From JBMNGH01 sp050949725 (GTDB lineage Bacteria; Bacillota; Thermosediminibacteria; Thermosediminibacterales; Tepidanaerobacteraceae): 64,000 nt of DNA. Positions 52,154 to 60,472 of this stretch are shown piece by piece (the stretch's first letter is position 1; the number at the start of each line of letters is the position of its first letter). A model generated the notes under the pieces. It made no database searches. It was not told the DNA's origin and saw nothing but the letters and a program-made list of their open reading frames with translations. The stretch covers positions 4,997-68,996 of the forward strand of contig JBMNGH010000007.1 of assembly GCA_050949725.1 (NCBI GenBank), given 5' to 3'. A program made the position numbers and the translations under genes.

Positions 52154-52708
52154 CTAAAAAGCGTATAATTTTCTATACCACCTGTAAGCCTTTTTTACTT
52201 TTATGACAAATTCCCTCGTCTCATCAAACGGTATACCATCTTCTCTGGCATCGACTAACTTGCCGTTCTTTAACCACTTAGCTACATTTCCCCTGCCTCC
52301 ATTATACGCAGCAAGGACAAGAGTCATATCATCGCCAAACTCATTTTGTAAGGTTTTAAGATACCATGTCCCAATTTTGATGTTAAGTTCAGGGTCTTTT
52401 AGCTGCTCGGTTTCAAAATCCCGAATTCCCATCTTGTCGGCTGACCATTTAGCTGTTTCAGGCATGAGCTGCATTAACCCAACAGCACCTTTAGAGGAAA
52501 TTGCTTTTGGGGAAAAACCACTTTCCACCTTTATAACAGCAGCTGTTAAATAAGGGTCAACCTCATATTCGACAGAATATCGAGTAATTACATCCCGATA
52601 CTTTAATGGGTAGATGTATTTCATAAACCAGAGGATATTATTGTGCAATGCAAATAACCCTATGACAATTACAAGTACAATAATAATTGCTGTTAATTTT
52701 TTTATCAC
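52154..52708 (-). CDS. Soluble-type lytic transglycosylase, membrane anchored
   Basis: About 184 residues: an N-terminal hydrophobic anchor (LTAIIIVLVIVIGLFAL), then an SLT domain with the catalytic Glu in AAVIKVESGFSPKAISSKG (near residue 65), GLMQLMPETAKW, IKIGTWYLK and LVLAAYNGGRGNV. It cleaves peptidoglycan glycan strands to 1,6-anhydromuropeptides. The GTG at 52708 is chosen because it overlaps the coaE stop by four bases (GTGA) and gives a compact anchor; a TTG at 52729 is an alternative. Confidence 0.92.
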   Translation of the reverse strand: MIKKLTAIIIVLVIVIGLFALHNNILWFMKYIYPLKYRDVITRYSVEYEVDPYLTAAVIKVESGFSPKAISSKGAVGLMQLMPETAKWSADKMGIRDFETEQLKDPELNIKIGTWYLKTLQNEFGDDMTLVLAAYNGGRGNVAKWLKNGKLVDAREDGIPFDETREFVIKVKKAYRWYRKLYAF

Positions 52709-53337
52709 TGGATAGATAAATCCTCCCAAATTTTTTCTACCTGTCTTTTTGTATGTGCAATATCGCTACTGTTATCAATTATTCTTTTTGCAAACTTGAG
52801 TTTTTCCTCAAGAGGCATTTGAGCTCTTATTCTATTGATCGCCTGTCTAACTGTCATGTTTTTTTCGCGATTCATGAGCCTTTGAATTTGAGTTTTTTCA
52901 TCAACCGTTACAACCCAGACCTCATCAACATACGAATCGAGACCAACTTCCAAGAGCAAAGCGGCATCTATTACCACAACCCTCTGATTTTCTCTTTTGT
53001 AAACTAAAAGTTCATTTTTAATCTCATCGATTATTTTGGGATGTGTAATACCATTTAAGATTTTTAGCTTTTTTTTATCGGAAAAGACTAAGCTCCCTAA
53101 TTTTTTACGGTTTATCTTTCCATCAGGACATAAAATTTCATCACCAAAATGTTTTTTTATTTCAAACCAAGCTTCTTTTCCTGGAAGCATTACTTGCCTG
53201 CTTATCTTATCAGCATCTATTATAACAGCACCTTTCTGTTTAAGCAATAAAGAAACCGTACTCTTTCCACTTGCTATCCCACCTGTAAGACCTATGACTA
53301 ACAGATTAATGCCTCCTTCATTTAGAGTTCTCCCCAT
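52705..53337 (-). CDS. coaE: Dephospho-CoA kinase
   Basis: An enzyme of about 200-210 residues that phosphorylates dephospho-CoA in the last step of CoA synthesis. P-loop VIGLTGGIASGKSTVSLLL is at the N-terminus, DADKISR follows, and VVIDAALLLEVGLD (near residue 105) and the LID region with RLMNREKNMTVRQAINRIRAQ complete it. The only canonical start, ATG at 53337, lies inside polA and lacks a ribosome site; a CTG at 53304 has AAGGAGG seven bases upstream and would give the usual family N-terminus. It lies between polA and the transglycosylase in one operon. Confidence 0.93.
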   Translation of the reverse strand: MGRTLNEGGINLLVIGLTGGIASGKSTVSLLLKQKGAVIIDADKISRQVMLPGKEAWFEIKKHFGDEILCPDGKINRKKLGSLVFSDKKKLKILNGITHPKIIDEIKNELLVYKRENQRVVVIDAALLLEVGLDSYVDEVWVVTVDEKTQIQRLMNREKNMTVRQAINRIRAQMPLEEKLKFAKRIIDNSSDIAHTKRQVEKIWEDLSIQ

Positions 53338-55916
53338 GTGTATGCTTGCTTTAAGTCTACTAACAAAGGCACTTTAAGCAAAACGGCGTTTTCCATATGA
53401 TGCTTTACTGCCTGTTTTACCTCAGAAAGCTCGTTTTTTGGAACATCAAGAATGAGCTCATCGTGTATTTGAAGCACCAACTTAGTTTTAAGATTATTTT
53501 GTTCTAGGTATTCATAAACCTTGATCATTGCTATCTTTATTATATCTGCAGCACTTCCTTGTATTGGAGTATTCATAGCTGCCCTTTCCGCAAATGACCT
53601 AATGTTATAATTTTTGCTGTTTATATCGGGTAAATACCGCCTTCGATTAAAGATAGTAGTAACATACCCCCTTGTTTTGGCTTGCTTAATTGTATTTCGA
53701 ACATAATCCCTAACACCTTGATACCTTTTAAAGTATGCTTCTATATATTCTTTTGCTTCACTGTTGGTAATGCCCAACCCTTGAGCTAAACCATACTCGC
53801 TTATGCCATAAACGATACCGAAGTTTACAGCCTTTGCCTTATCCCTTAGCTCATATGAAACATCTTCTTTCGGGACTCCAAAGACTTCGCTTGCAGTCCT
53901 CGTATGTATGTCATCATTGTTTTTAAATGCCTCAATCAGACCGGTATCACCTGAAACATGTGCTAGTACCCGAAGCTCTATTTGTGAATAATCACCGGAC
54001 AACAGAAGACGATCAGGGTTTTCTGCAGAAAAAACACTGCGAATTCTCCTTCCCTCATCTGTCTTTACCGGAATATTTTGCAAGTTTGGTTCAGTGCTGC
54101 TTATACGGCCGGTCGATGTCACAGTCTGATTATAATGTGTATGAATTTTTTCTGTCTCTTTGTCTAGGACGGCCAACAAGCCATCGGCATATGTTGATTT
54201 TAGCTTCATCAAGAATCTGTACCTCAAAATTTTCTCGACTATAGGGTGACTCGACTTCAGTTTTTCCAAAACATCTGCATCAGTAGAATATCCTGTCTTT
54301 GTCTTTTTAACTACAGGCAGATGTAACTTTTCAAACAAGACTTCACCAAGTTGTTTTGGTGAATTAATGTTAAATTTTATCCCTGCCAGCTCATATATTT
54401 CATTTGTCAGGTCAGACATCTTTCTGCCAAACTCTGCTGAGAGTACCTCTAGTTTTTGCTTATCAGCTTTAATTCCAACTGTCTCCATTTCAGAGAGTAC
54501 TTTGCCAAGGGGCATTTCTACATTTTCAAAAAGGTCATGCATTCCCACATCATCAAGTTGCTCGGCCAGAAAATCTTTCAATTGAATAAGCGCCAAAGCT
54601 CTAAGTCCGAAATCCTGGATATCCTGCAATTCTTTTCCCAAGTATTCATATGCTATATTTTCAATATCATAGCTGGATTTTGAAGGATTTAATAAATATG
54701 CGGCAAGCATTGTGTCAAACTTGCAACCAAAGTTTATATTCCAGCTCTTAAAAGCACATCTGGCCAATTTCCAGTCGTGTGTAATTATTTTGCCAGATGA
54801 ATGTTCAACAAAATTTTTTAGCAATGACCTGATATCTTCATTAGAATCAAGTTCTTCCCTCTTTAGGTAATATGCACACTTTGCTGTAGAAAAACCTATT
54901 TCTAAGATATCATAAAGCGCAGGCGAAATTTTTGCTGTCTTTATGAGTATTGCCAAGAAATCCGAATTCTCAAGCACACTTATCGCTTTTTCCATATCAT
55001 CAGTCGTTTTTATCCTGCTCGAAGTAATTTGTTCATGATTTGCTTCTTTTTTGTCTTGTCTTACTTCAATCTTGCTAATAAGGCTGTAAAACTCCATTTC
55101 TCGAAACAATTTTAAAAGGCGGTCATAATCCGGGCTTTTTCTGCCGAATTCCGAAAAATCACATTCTACATCAAGTTCCCTCACTATAGTTGCCAATTTT
55201 TTGCTCATCAGAATCTGATCTTCATAACACATTACTCCCTCTCTTATTTTTCCCTTTAGCTCATCCTTGCTTTTTAATAAATTTTCAACACTCCCAAATT
55301 GTTTTATGAGCTTAGATGCAGTTTTTAAGCCTATTCCAGGTATACCCGGAATATTGTCAGACGTATCTCCTTTTAGGGCTTTTAAATCTGTAATCCTTTC
55401 AGGTTCTACCCCATAACGATCTATGACCTTCAGTGTATCATATAATTCCATCTTACTTATACCTTTAATTGTAAGCATCACATGTGTCAAATCAGACACT
55501 AGTTGAAGAGCATCCTTATCTCCAGTAACGATTATTGTGTATAATCCTGCATCTTCAGCCTTTTTGGAGAAAATACCCAACAAATCATCAGCCTCGAGCC
55601 CTTCCTTTTCCACATAAGAAACATTTAAAGCATTCAGCACATCCTTTAAAAGGTCGAATTGTCGGATCAGTTCATCAGGGGTTCTAGGTCGGGTGGCCTT
55701 ATATTCTGAATACATGTCCTGTCTAAAAGTGGGCCCCTTTTTATCAAAAGCAACCATAACATAGTCAGGATTTTGCTCTTTTAACAGCCTAAAGAACATA
55801 TTGATAAAGCCGAAAACGGCGTTTGTATATATTCCTTTTGACGACCTCAAGGGAGGCAGTGCATGAAAAGCCCTGTGTACAAGACTATTCCCATCAATTA
55901 ACAACATCTTTTCCAT
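53322..55916 (-). CDS. polA: DNA polymerase I
   Basis: An 864-residue repair and Okazaki-fragment-processing polymerase. Residues about 1-290 form the 5' nuclease (LIDGNSLVHRAFHALP, GLEADDLLGIF, GIPGIGLKTASKLI). Residues about 300-480 correspond to the 3'-5' exonuclease domain but lack the DEDD metal ligands, so proofreading is probably absent. The polymerase domain has motif A LLSGDYSQIELRVLAH (near 645), motif B KAVNFGIVYGISEYGLAQ (near 700) and motif C LQIHDELILDVP (near 820). The ATG at 55916 follows GAGGTGA. coaE overlaps its end. Confidence 0.97.
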   Translation of the reverse strand: MEKMLLIDGNSLVHRAFHALPPLRSSKGIYTNAVFGFINMFFRLLKEQNPDYVMVAFDKKGPTFRQDMYSEYKATRPRTPDELIRQFDLLKDVLNALNVSYVEKEGLEADDLLGIFSKKAEDAGLYTIIVTGDKDALQLVSDLTHVMLTIKGISKMELYDTLKVIDRYGVEPERITDLKALKGDTSDNIPGIPGIGLKTASKLIKQFGSVENLLKSKDELKGKIREGVMCYEDQILMSKKLATIVRELDVECDFSEFGRKSPDYDRLLKLFREMEFYSLISKIEVRQDKKEANHEQITSSRIKTTDDMEKAISVLENSDFLAILIKTAKISPALYDILEIGFSTAKCAYYLKREELDSNEDIRSLLKNFVEHSSGKIITHDWKLARCAFKSWNINFGCKFDTMLAAYLLNPSKSSYDIENIAYEYLGKELQDIQDFGLRALALIQLKDFLAEQLDDVGMHDLFENVEMPLGKVLSEMETVGIKADKQKLEVLSAEFGRKMSDLTNEIYELAGIKFNINSPKQLGEVLFEKLHLPVVKKTKTGYSTDADVLEKLKSSHPIVEKILRYRFLMKLKSTYADGLLAVLDKETEKIHTHYNQTVTSTGRISSTEPNLQNIPVKTDEGRRIRSVFSAENPDRLLLSGDYSQIELRVLAHVSGDTGLIEAFKNNDDIHTRTASEVFGVPKEDVSYELRDKAKAVNFGIVYGISEYGLAQGLGITNSEAKEYIEAYFKRYQGVRDYVRNTIKQAKTRGYVTTIFNRRRYLPDINSKNYNIRSFAERAAMNTPIQGSAADIIKIAMIKVYEYLEQNNLKTKLVLQIHDELILDVPKNELSEVKQAVKHHMENAVLLKVPLLVDLKQAYTWGEL

Positions 55917-55973
55917 ATTTATCACCTCGATACTATTATTTCACCAAAAAAACAGAAAAACCTGCAAAAAAAT

Positions 55974-56036
55974 AAGAACCCCACCCAACAACGCAATCAA
56001 AGATTGCTGTTGGGGCCCGGGAACCTTGCGCTTCGC
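55974..56036 (+). repeat. Dispersed palindromic repeat, unit E1
   Basis: AAGAACCCCACCCAACAACG, core CAATCAAAGATTG, CTGTTGGGGCCCGGGAACC and the junction end TTGCGCTTCGCT. It is the first of two nearly identical tandem units between polA and the DUF4349 gene. Confidence 0.92.
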
Positions 56037-56038
56037 TG

Positions 56039-56104
56039 AAGAACCCCACCCAACAACGCAATCAAAGATTGCTGTTGGGGCCCGGGAACCTTTTTGTTGC
56101 ACAA
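56039..56104 (+). repeat. Dispersed palindromic repeat, unit E2
   Basis: Second tandem unit, identical to E1 through CCCGGGAACC, but ending TTTTTGTTGCACAATAA. It meets the DUF4349 terminator at 56104. Confidence 0.92.
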
Positions 56105-56141
56105 TAAAAAAGCCCTGAATTCCGATATCAGAGCTTTTTGT
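56104..56141 (-). terminator. Intrinsic terminator of the sigma/DUF4349 operon
   Basis: On the minus strand, AAAAAGCTCTGA and TCAGGGCTTTTT pair (one wobble) around TATCGGAAT, followed by a T run. It lies ten bases after the DUF4349 stop. Confidence 0.82.
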
Positions 56142-56151
56142 GAAAACAAAA

Positions 56152-57429
56152 TTACTTCTTGTTGCGTCTTGTGCGGTTGTATATTATAAGAATGATTATA
56201 CATAAAAAAGCGATGACTGCTGCAACCGGAAGAATGATACCTGTCAGATGGGCCACCCATGCCAGCGCGTTTGTCAATACATTCAGGGCTGTGATAAACC
56301 CCTCCCTGATTTTCCCCAACACTTCATTGAATGATATTCCTGTAACCGTCTCCTTGGACGGCCGTTGTTCGATCAAGTTTATATTTATAGATGACAAACG
56401 TATCATCTTATCCCATGCCCTTAATTGTCCTGTTAGCTGATCTTGTTCAGTTCTCACCCTGTTCAATTCATTCTCTATCCTCAGCAGTTCATCAACATTG
56501 TTTGCCATATTTAATAGCTCAAGAAGCCTCTCTTCTTGGCGTTTCAGGTTCCTAACCTTTGCATCGGTATCGTAATAGCTGTCAGTTATCTCCTGGCCGC
56601 TGATGTTTTCGCTTTGGCATTTCCCAAAAGACCTGATTTCTTCAACCGCATCCATCAGCTTATCTTCGGGGACACGTATGGTTATATTTGCTTGGCGGGA
56701 TATTATTCCTGAGTCATAAGAAGTTACATTGCTGTTTTCCACATACCCCCCATACCTTTGTGCAAGCTCGATCGATGATTCCAATTTTTGTTCAAAATGT
56801 TCTACGTAAACGGTTATACCTGCGCTTTTAATTATCTTGCGCTCTCTAACACTCTCTTCTTCTAAAGGGGTAGAGCTCATAAGTGACGGTTGTTCTAGGG
56901 CCTGTTCTTGTGGGGCACTTTTCATCAAGTATTTACGTGATTCATTATCTATTCCTTCATCCGATTCCACAAAGAAGCTGTCTTCTTCTGCCATTTCACT
57001 CTGTTGTATCCCTATTTCACCGCTTCCGCTCATAGATAAATTGTCAAATGTAGGTTGGGTCAAAATTTTGATTCCAATAATTCCTACCAGAATCACCGCT
57101 ATACCTGCCGCTATACGCCTCTTGTTTTGGACAAAACCTGAAAATACAGTTAATGCTTTTTTTAGACCTGAAAAGTTGAACGAAGTTCTATCAGTACTCT
57201 GTTTACTGCTAACACGAACCAGTTTGTCATGAAGGGTAGACATATAATCGTGCGGTAGTTCTACTTGTTCAACTGAGTTTAAGGTTTTCACGATTTGTTC
57301 CATAGCCTTTAGTTCTTCTCTACATTCAGCACAGTTGCGTATATGCTCATTAAGAATTTCTCTTTCTTCAAGTGTAATGGTTCCTTCTATATACTTGTTT
57401 ATAAGTTCTTCAAAGCGTTCAAATGCCAT
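56152..57429 (-). CDS. Zinc-finger anti-sigma-like protein with DUF4349 domain
   Basis: A 425-residue membrane protein. Residues about 25-40 hold the anti-sigma zinc motif HIRNCAECREEL (H-x3-C-x2-C); TM1 is about residues 107-127 (IAAGIAVILVGIIGIKIL); the extracytoplasmic part from about 195 is DUF4349 (KIIKSAGITVYVEHFEQKLE, NSNVTSYDSG, a coiled coil near 300-340 and LIEQRPS), ending in TM2 (LTGIILPVAAVIAFLCIIIL). The gene follows an ECF sigma factor by 23 bp. Inference: it holds the sigma factor at the membrane and releases it on an envelope signal sensed by the DUF4349 part. Confidence 0.87.
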   Translation of the reverse strand: MAFERFEELINKYIEGTITLEEREILNEHIRNCAECREELKAMEQIVKTLNSVEQVELPHDYMSTLHDKLVRVSSKQSTDRTSFNFSGLKKALTVFSGFVQNKRRIAAGIAVILVGIIGIKILTQPTFDNLSMSGSGEIGIQQSEMAEEDSFFVESDEGIDNESRKYLMKSAPQEQALEQPSLMSSTPLEEESVRERKIIKSAGITVYVEHFEQKLESSIELAQRYGGYVENSNVTSYDSGIISRQANITIRVPEDKLMDAVEEIRSFGKCQSENISGQEITDSYYDTDAKVRNLKRQEERLLELLNMANNVDELLRIENELNRVRTEQDQLTGQLRAWDKMIRLSSININLIEQRPSKETVTGISFNEVLGKIREGFITALNVLTNALAWVAHLTGIILPVAAVIAFLCIIILIIYNRTRRNKK

Positions 57430-57452
57430 ACCCTTCCCCCCTTTCGTCCCAT

Positions 57453-58022
57453 TTAGACGTCATTTTTAAATAAAAGTTCCAGGTCCAAAGATTTACGCAA
57501 ATTTCTTCGTCCCCTGTTTATTCTGGACTTTACAGTTCCTAACGAGCAATTTAAAATTTCACTTATTTCAAGATAGCTAAAGCCCTGTATATCCCTTAAT
57601 ATTATGCATGCCTTCTGGTCTTCTGGTAATGAATTAATAGCTTCTAAAATGGCTGTTCTCATCTCTTTTCTCTCAACAGATTGTTCAGGTGTAGTAGGGT
57701 GGACCCCAGGCTTTGTATTAGGGACTTTAAGCTCTTCTATAAGGGGAACTTCTTCTCCCCTTTTTTTTCGACAATAATCAATACACGTGTTTACTGCTAT
57801 GCGGTAAATCCATGTGGAGATAGAGGAGTTTTCCTTAAAATTCCTTAAAGATAAATATATTTTAAGGAAAATTTCTTGTGAAATATCCCTTGCGTCTTCA
57901 ATATTATTAAAAAACCTATAAGCTGTATTGAACACTTTTTTCTCATATCCTGAAATAAGCTGTTCAAACGCTGTGATGTCGCCGCACTTAGCCTGGCGGA
58001 CAAGGTCTTTTTCTGCAACCAA
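57453..58022 (-). CDS. ECF RNA polymerase sigma factor (SigW-like)
   Basis: A 189-residue group 4 sigma factor. Region 2 covers about 15-85 (YRFFNNIEDARDISQEIFLK, IYLSLRNFKENSSISTWIYR, IAVNTCIDYCRKKRGE) and region 4 about 125-180 (LEAINSLPEDQKACIILRDI, YLEISEILNCSLGTVKSRI). It starts at a TTG after a GGGAGGGGGACAGG site. The following gene is its probable anti-sigma factor. It probably controls an envelope-stress or antimicrobial response and its own operon, though I found no clear ECF-type promoter upstream. Confidence 0.95.
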   Translation of the reverse strand: MVAEKDLVRQAKCGDITAFEQLISGYEKKVFNTAYRFFNNIEDARDISQEIFLKIYLSLRNFKENSSISTWIYRIAVNTCIDYCRKKRGEEVPLIEELKVPNTKPGVHPTTPEQSVERKEMRTAILEAINSLPEDQKACIILRDIQGFSYLEISEILNCSLGTVKSRINRGRRNLRKSLDLELLFKNDV

Positions 58023-58308
58023 ACCTGTCCCCCTCCCTCCATAAGAATTCCTTTACAGTATTCTATGCTGAGCGCACGAATTCCTCCAACTAGTAAAAAC
58101 AATAAATGGTGTCGGTATTTTTCACTACATCTTTGTATTCGTTAAACAACCTTTTTATGTTTTATTATCACTGTTAAACGATTGACAATAATTGAAATAT
58201 CATGCACAATAATATTATAAGGATAGAATTACTTTTCGAAATATTCGTCGATTTTTTTTTGGAAAGATTTAAGGAACAGATGGCTCTTCTGGAAAGGATG
58301 AGTTATAA

Positions 58309-59802
58309 TTGAATGTGCTATTTGACAAATTAAAAGAGGTATTATATTCTGTTGTACCGATTACAATAATAGTGCTGGTGTTAAACTTTACTTTAACCCC
58401 ACTTGATATGACATCAATCTTAAGGTTTGTCATAGGAGCAGTTCTCATAATTGTGGGTCTATCTATATTTTTATTCGGGGTAGACCTTGGAATTGCCCCT
58501 ATAGGGAATTTATTAGGTTCAACAATTGCTAAGTCAAATAAAATATTGATAGTAGCTGTTGCCGGATTGGTCCTCGGCTTTTTTATTTCCGTTGCCGAGC
58601 CTGATCTGCATATCCTCGCAGGTCAAGTAGATTTGGTTACATCAGGTCTGATAACTAAAATCAGTATTGTTGTAGTCGTATCCATTGGAATTGGGGTTAT
58701 GTTTTCGTTCGGGTTGGGCAGAATTGTTTACAACATCCCGATGTATAAGGTATTCACACTCGTCTACTTTATCGTCTTTATTCTGGCACTGTTTACATCT
58801 CCTGAATTTTTAGCCATTTCTTTCGATGCTTGCGGCGCAACTACCGGTGCAATGACGGTTCCATTCATTCTGGCTGTGGCATTAGGTATATCGTCATTAA
58901 AAAAGGATAGCCTTGCTTCAGAAGGAGACAGTTTTGGATTAGTTGGCATAACGTCTACAGGTGCAATATTATCTGTCATGATCATGAGCATCATTTCAAA
59001 AACCGATAAAATAACAGGAAGCATTGGATACAACGAAGCGATTTCTGTTTCGATAATAAGCCCTTTTATTAAAAACATTCCGATAGTAGCCTGGGAAGTT
59101 TTTATGGCACTGCTCCCTATATTATTAATTCTGGTTGTGTTTCAGAAAATTTCATTCAAGATGTCCAAAAAGTCCTTCAGAAGGACGGTAATAGGGCTTA
59201 TATTTACATTTGTGGGTTTAGTCTTTTTTTTAGTAGGGGTCAATGCGGGTTTCATGGATGTTGGTAGCACTGTGGGTTACAAATTAGCCTCCTTGGGAAA
59301 TAAAACATACGTTGTTTTAATTGGATTTATATTGGGATTAGTGACAATTTTAGCCGAACCTGCGGTTTATGTATTGACACATCAAATAGAAGATGTCACA
59401 AGCGGATATGTAAAAAGAAAAGCCGTAATGGTATCACTTTCAATCGGCGTTGGCTTTGCTGTTGCCTTATCCATGTTGAGGATAATCGTTCCTCAAATCC
59501 AGCTGTGGCATTATTTATTACCATGTTATATAATTGCCATATCCTTAATGTATTTTGTGCCAGAGCTTTTTGTTGGAATTGCATTCGATTCGGGCGGTGT
59601 AGCTTCAGGCCCGATGACTGCAACATTCATATTGGCTTTTGCACAAGGTGCTGCCGAAGCGATAGAGGGAGCAAATGTATTAATAGATGGTTTTGGTGTA
59701 ATAGCAATGGTTGCCACAACCCCTTTAATAGCTTTACAGTTGTTAGGTTTTATTTTTAAAATAAAATCTAATAAAAGGAGGATTATGAAGAATGATGGAT
59801 AA
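58309..59802 (+). CDS. DUF1538 membrane protein (internally duplicated)
   Basis: A 497-residue membrane protein with about twelve transmembrane segments. It is built of two similar halves: FLFGVDLGIAPIGNLLG, GFFISVAEPDLHILAGQ, FDACGATTGAMTVPFILAVA in the first, and FLVGVNAGFMDVGSTVG, GLVTILAEPAVYVLTHQ, FDSGGVASGPMTATFILAFA in the second. These AEP and FDxGG motifs are typical of DUF1538. Function is unknown; the fold suggests a transporter. The start is a TTG after GGAAAGGATGAG. The last 11 bp overlap a tandem PII-like gene, as would fit a PII-regulated channel or transporter. Confidence 0.88.
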   Translation: MNVLFDKLKEVLYSVVPITIIVLVLNFTLTPLDMTSILRFVIGAVLIIVGLSIFLFGVDLGIAPIGNLLGSTIAKSNKILIVAVAGLVLGFFISVAEPDLHILAGQVDLVTSGLITKISIVVVVSIGIGVMFSFGLGRIVYNIPMYKVFTLVYFIVFILALFTSPEFLAISFDACGATTGAMTVPFILAVALGISSLKKDSLASEGDSFGLVGITSTGAILSVMIMSIISKTDKITGSIGYNEAISVSIISPFIKNIPIVAWEVFMALLPILLILVVFQKISFKMSKKSFRRTVIGLIFTFVGLVFFLVGVNAGFMDVGSTVGYKLASLGNKTYVVLIGFILGLVTILAEPAVYVLTHQIEDVTSGYVKRKAVMVSLSIGVGFAVALSMLRIIVPQIQLWHYLLPCYIIAISLMYFVPELFVGIAFDSGGVASGPMTATFILAFAQGAAEAIEGANVLIDGFGVIAMVATTPLIALQLLGFIFKIKSNKRRIMKNDG

Positions 59803-60460
59803 CTCGCTAAATGCAGACTTTGAATTGATTTGCGTGATAGTAAATTTCGGAGTAGGCAGCAAAATAATGCATACAGCCAAGCAGTGCGGCATTTCAGGAG
59901 GAACTATATTGCTCGGAAAAGGAACAGTAAATAACCGGATTTTGGATTTCTTTGGCATTACAGATATCAGAAAAGAAATAGTACTGATGGTTGCCGATAA
60001 AAAAACAGCGACTAAAACGGTAACTAAACTCGATAAGGATTTTAAATTTGAAAAACCTAATCACGGTATAGCATTTACTACATTTGTTTGTGATGTGATA
60101 GGCGCAAGTTGCTGCAAAAACGACAATCTAAAAGAGGGAAGAGGTGTGGATAACACGATGTATCAGGCGATAATAACAATAGTGGATAAAGGAAAAGCGG
60201 AGTACGTTATTAATGCTGCCAATGCAGCGGGCTCTAAAGGTGGTACAATAATCAATGGGAGGGGCTCGGGCATTCATGAAACAGCCAAGCTGTTTTCAAT
60301 GGAGATTGAGCCCGAGAAAGAAATAGTTCTAATCCTATCCAAGCGCGAAAGAACCGAGTCAATCATAAATTCGATAAGAGAACAGTTGAAAATAGACGAC
60401 CCTGGAAAAGGTATAATCTTCATTCAAGATGTAAACAAAACATACGGTCTATATGAGTAA
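59792..60460 (+). CDS. Tandem PII-like regulatory protein
   Basis: A 222-residue protein made of two PII-like ferredoxin folds. Domain 1 is about residues 8-105 (FELICVIVNFGVGSKIMHTA, GISGGTILLGKGTV, GIAFTTFVCDVIG) and domain 2 about 123-220 (MYQAIITIVDKGKAEYVINA, GSKGGTIINGRGSGIHE, GKGIIFIQDVNKTYG). The GGTIxxGxG T-loop base is seen in both. Single PII proteins are about 110 residues, so this is a fusion or duplication. It overlaps the DUF1538 gene and is translated after AAAAGGAGG. Likely it binds a nucleotide or metabolite and gates the DUF1538 protein. Confidence 0.88.
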   Translation: MMDNSLNADFELICVIVNFGVGSKIMHTAKQCGISGGTILLGKGTVNNRILDFFGITDIRKEIVLMVADKKTATKTVTKLDKDFKFEKPNHGIAFTTFVCDVIGASCCKNDNLKEGRGVDNTMYQAIITIVDKGKAEYVINAANAAGSKGGTIINGRGSGIHETAKLFSMEIEPEKEIVLILSKRERTESIINSIREQLKIDDPGKGIIFIQDVNKTYGLYE

Positions 60461-60472
60461 TAAAAGAGGCAT

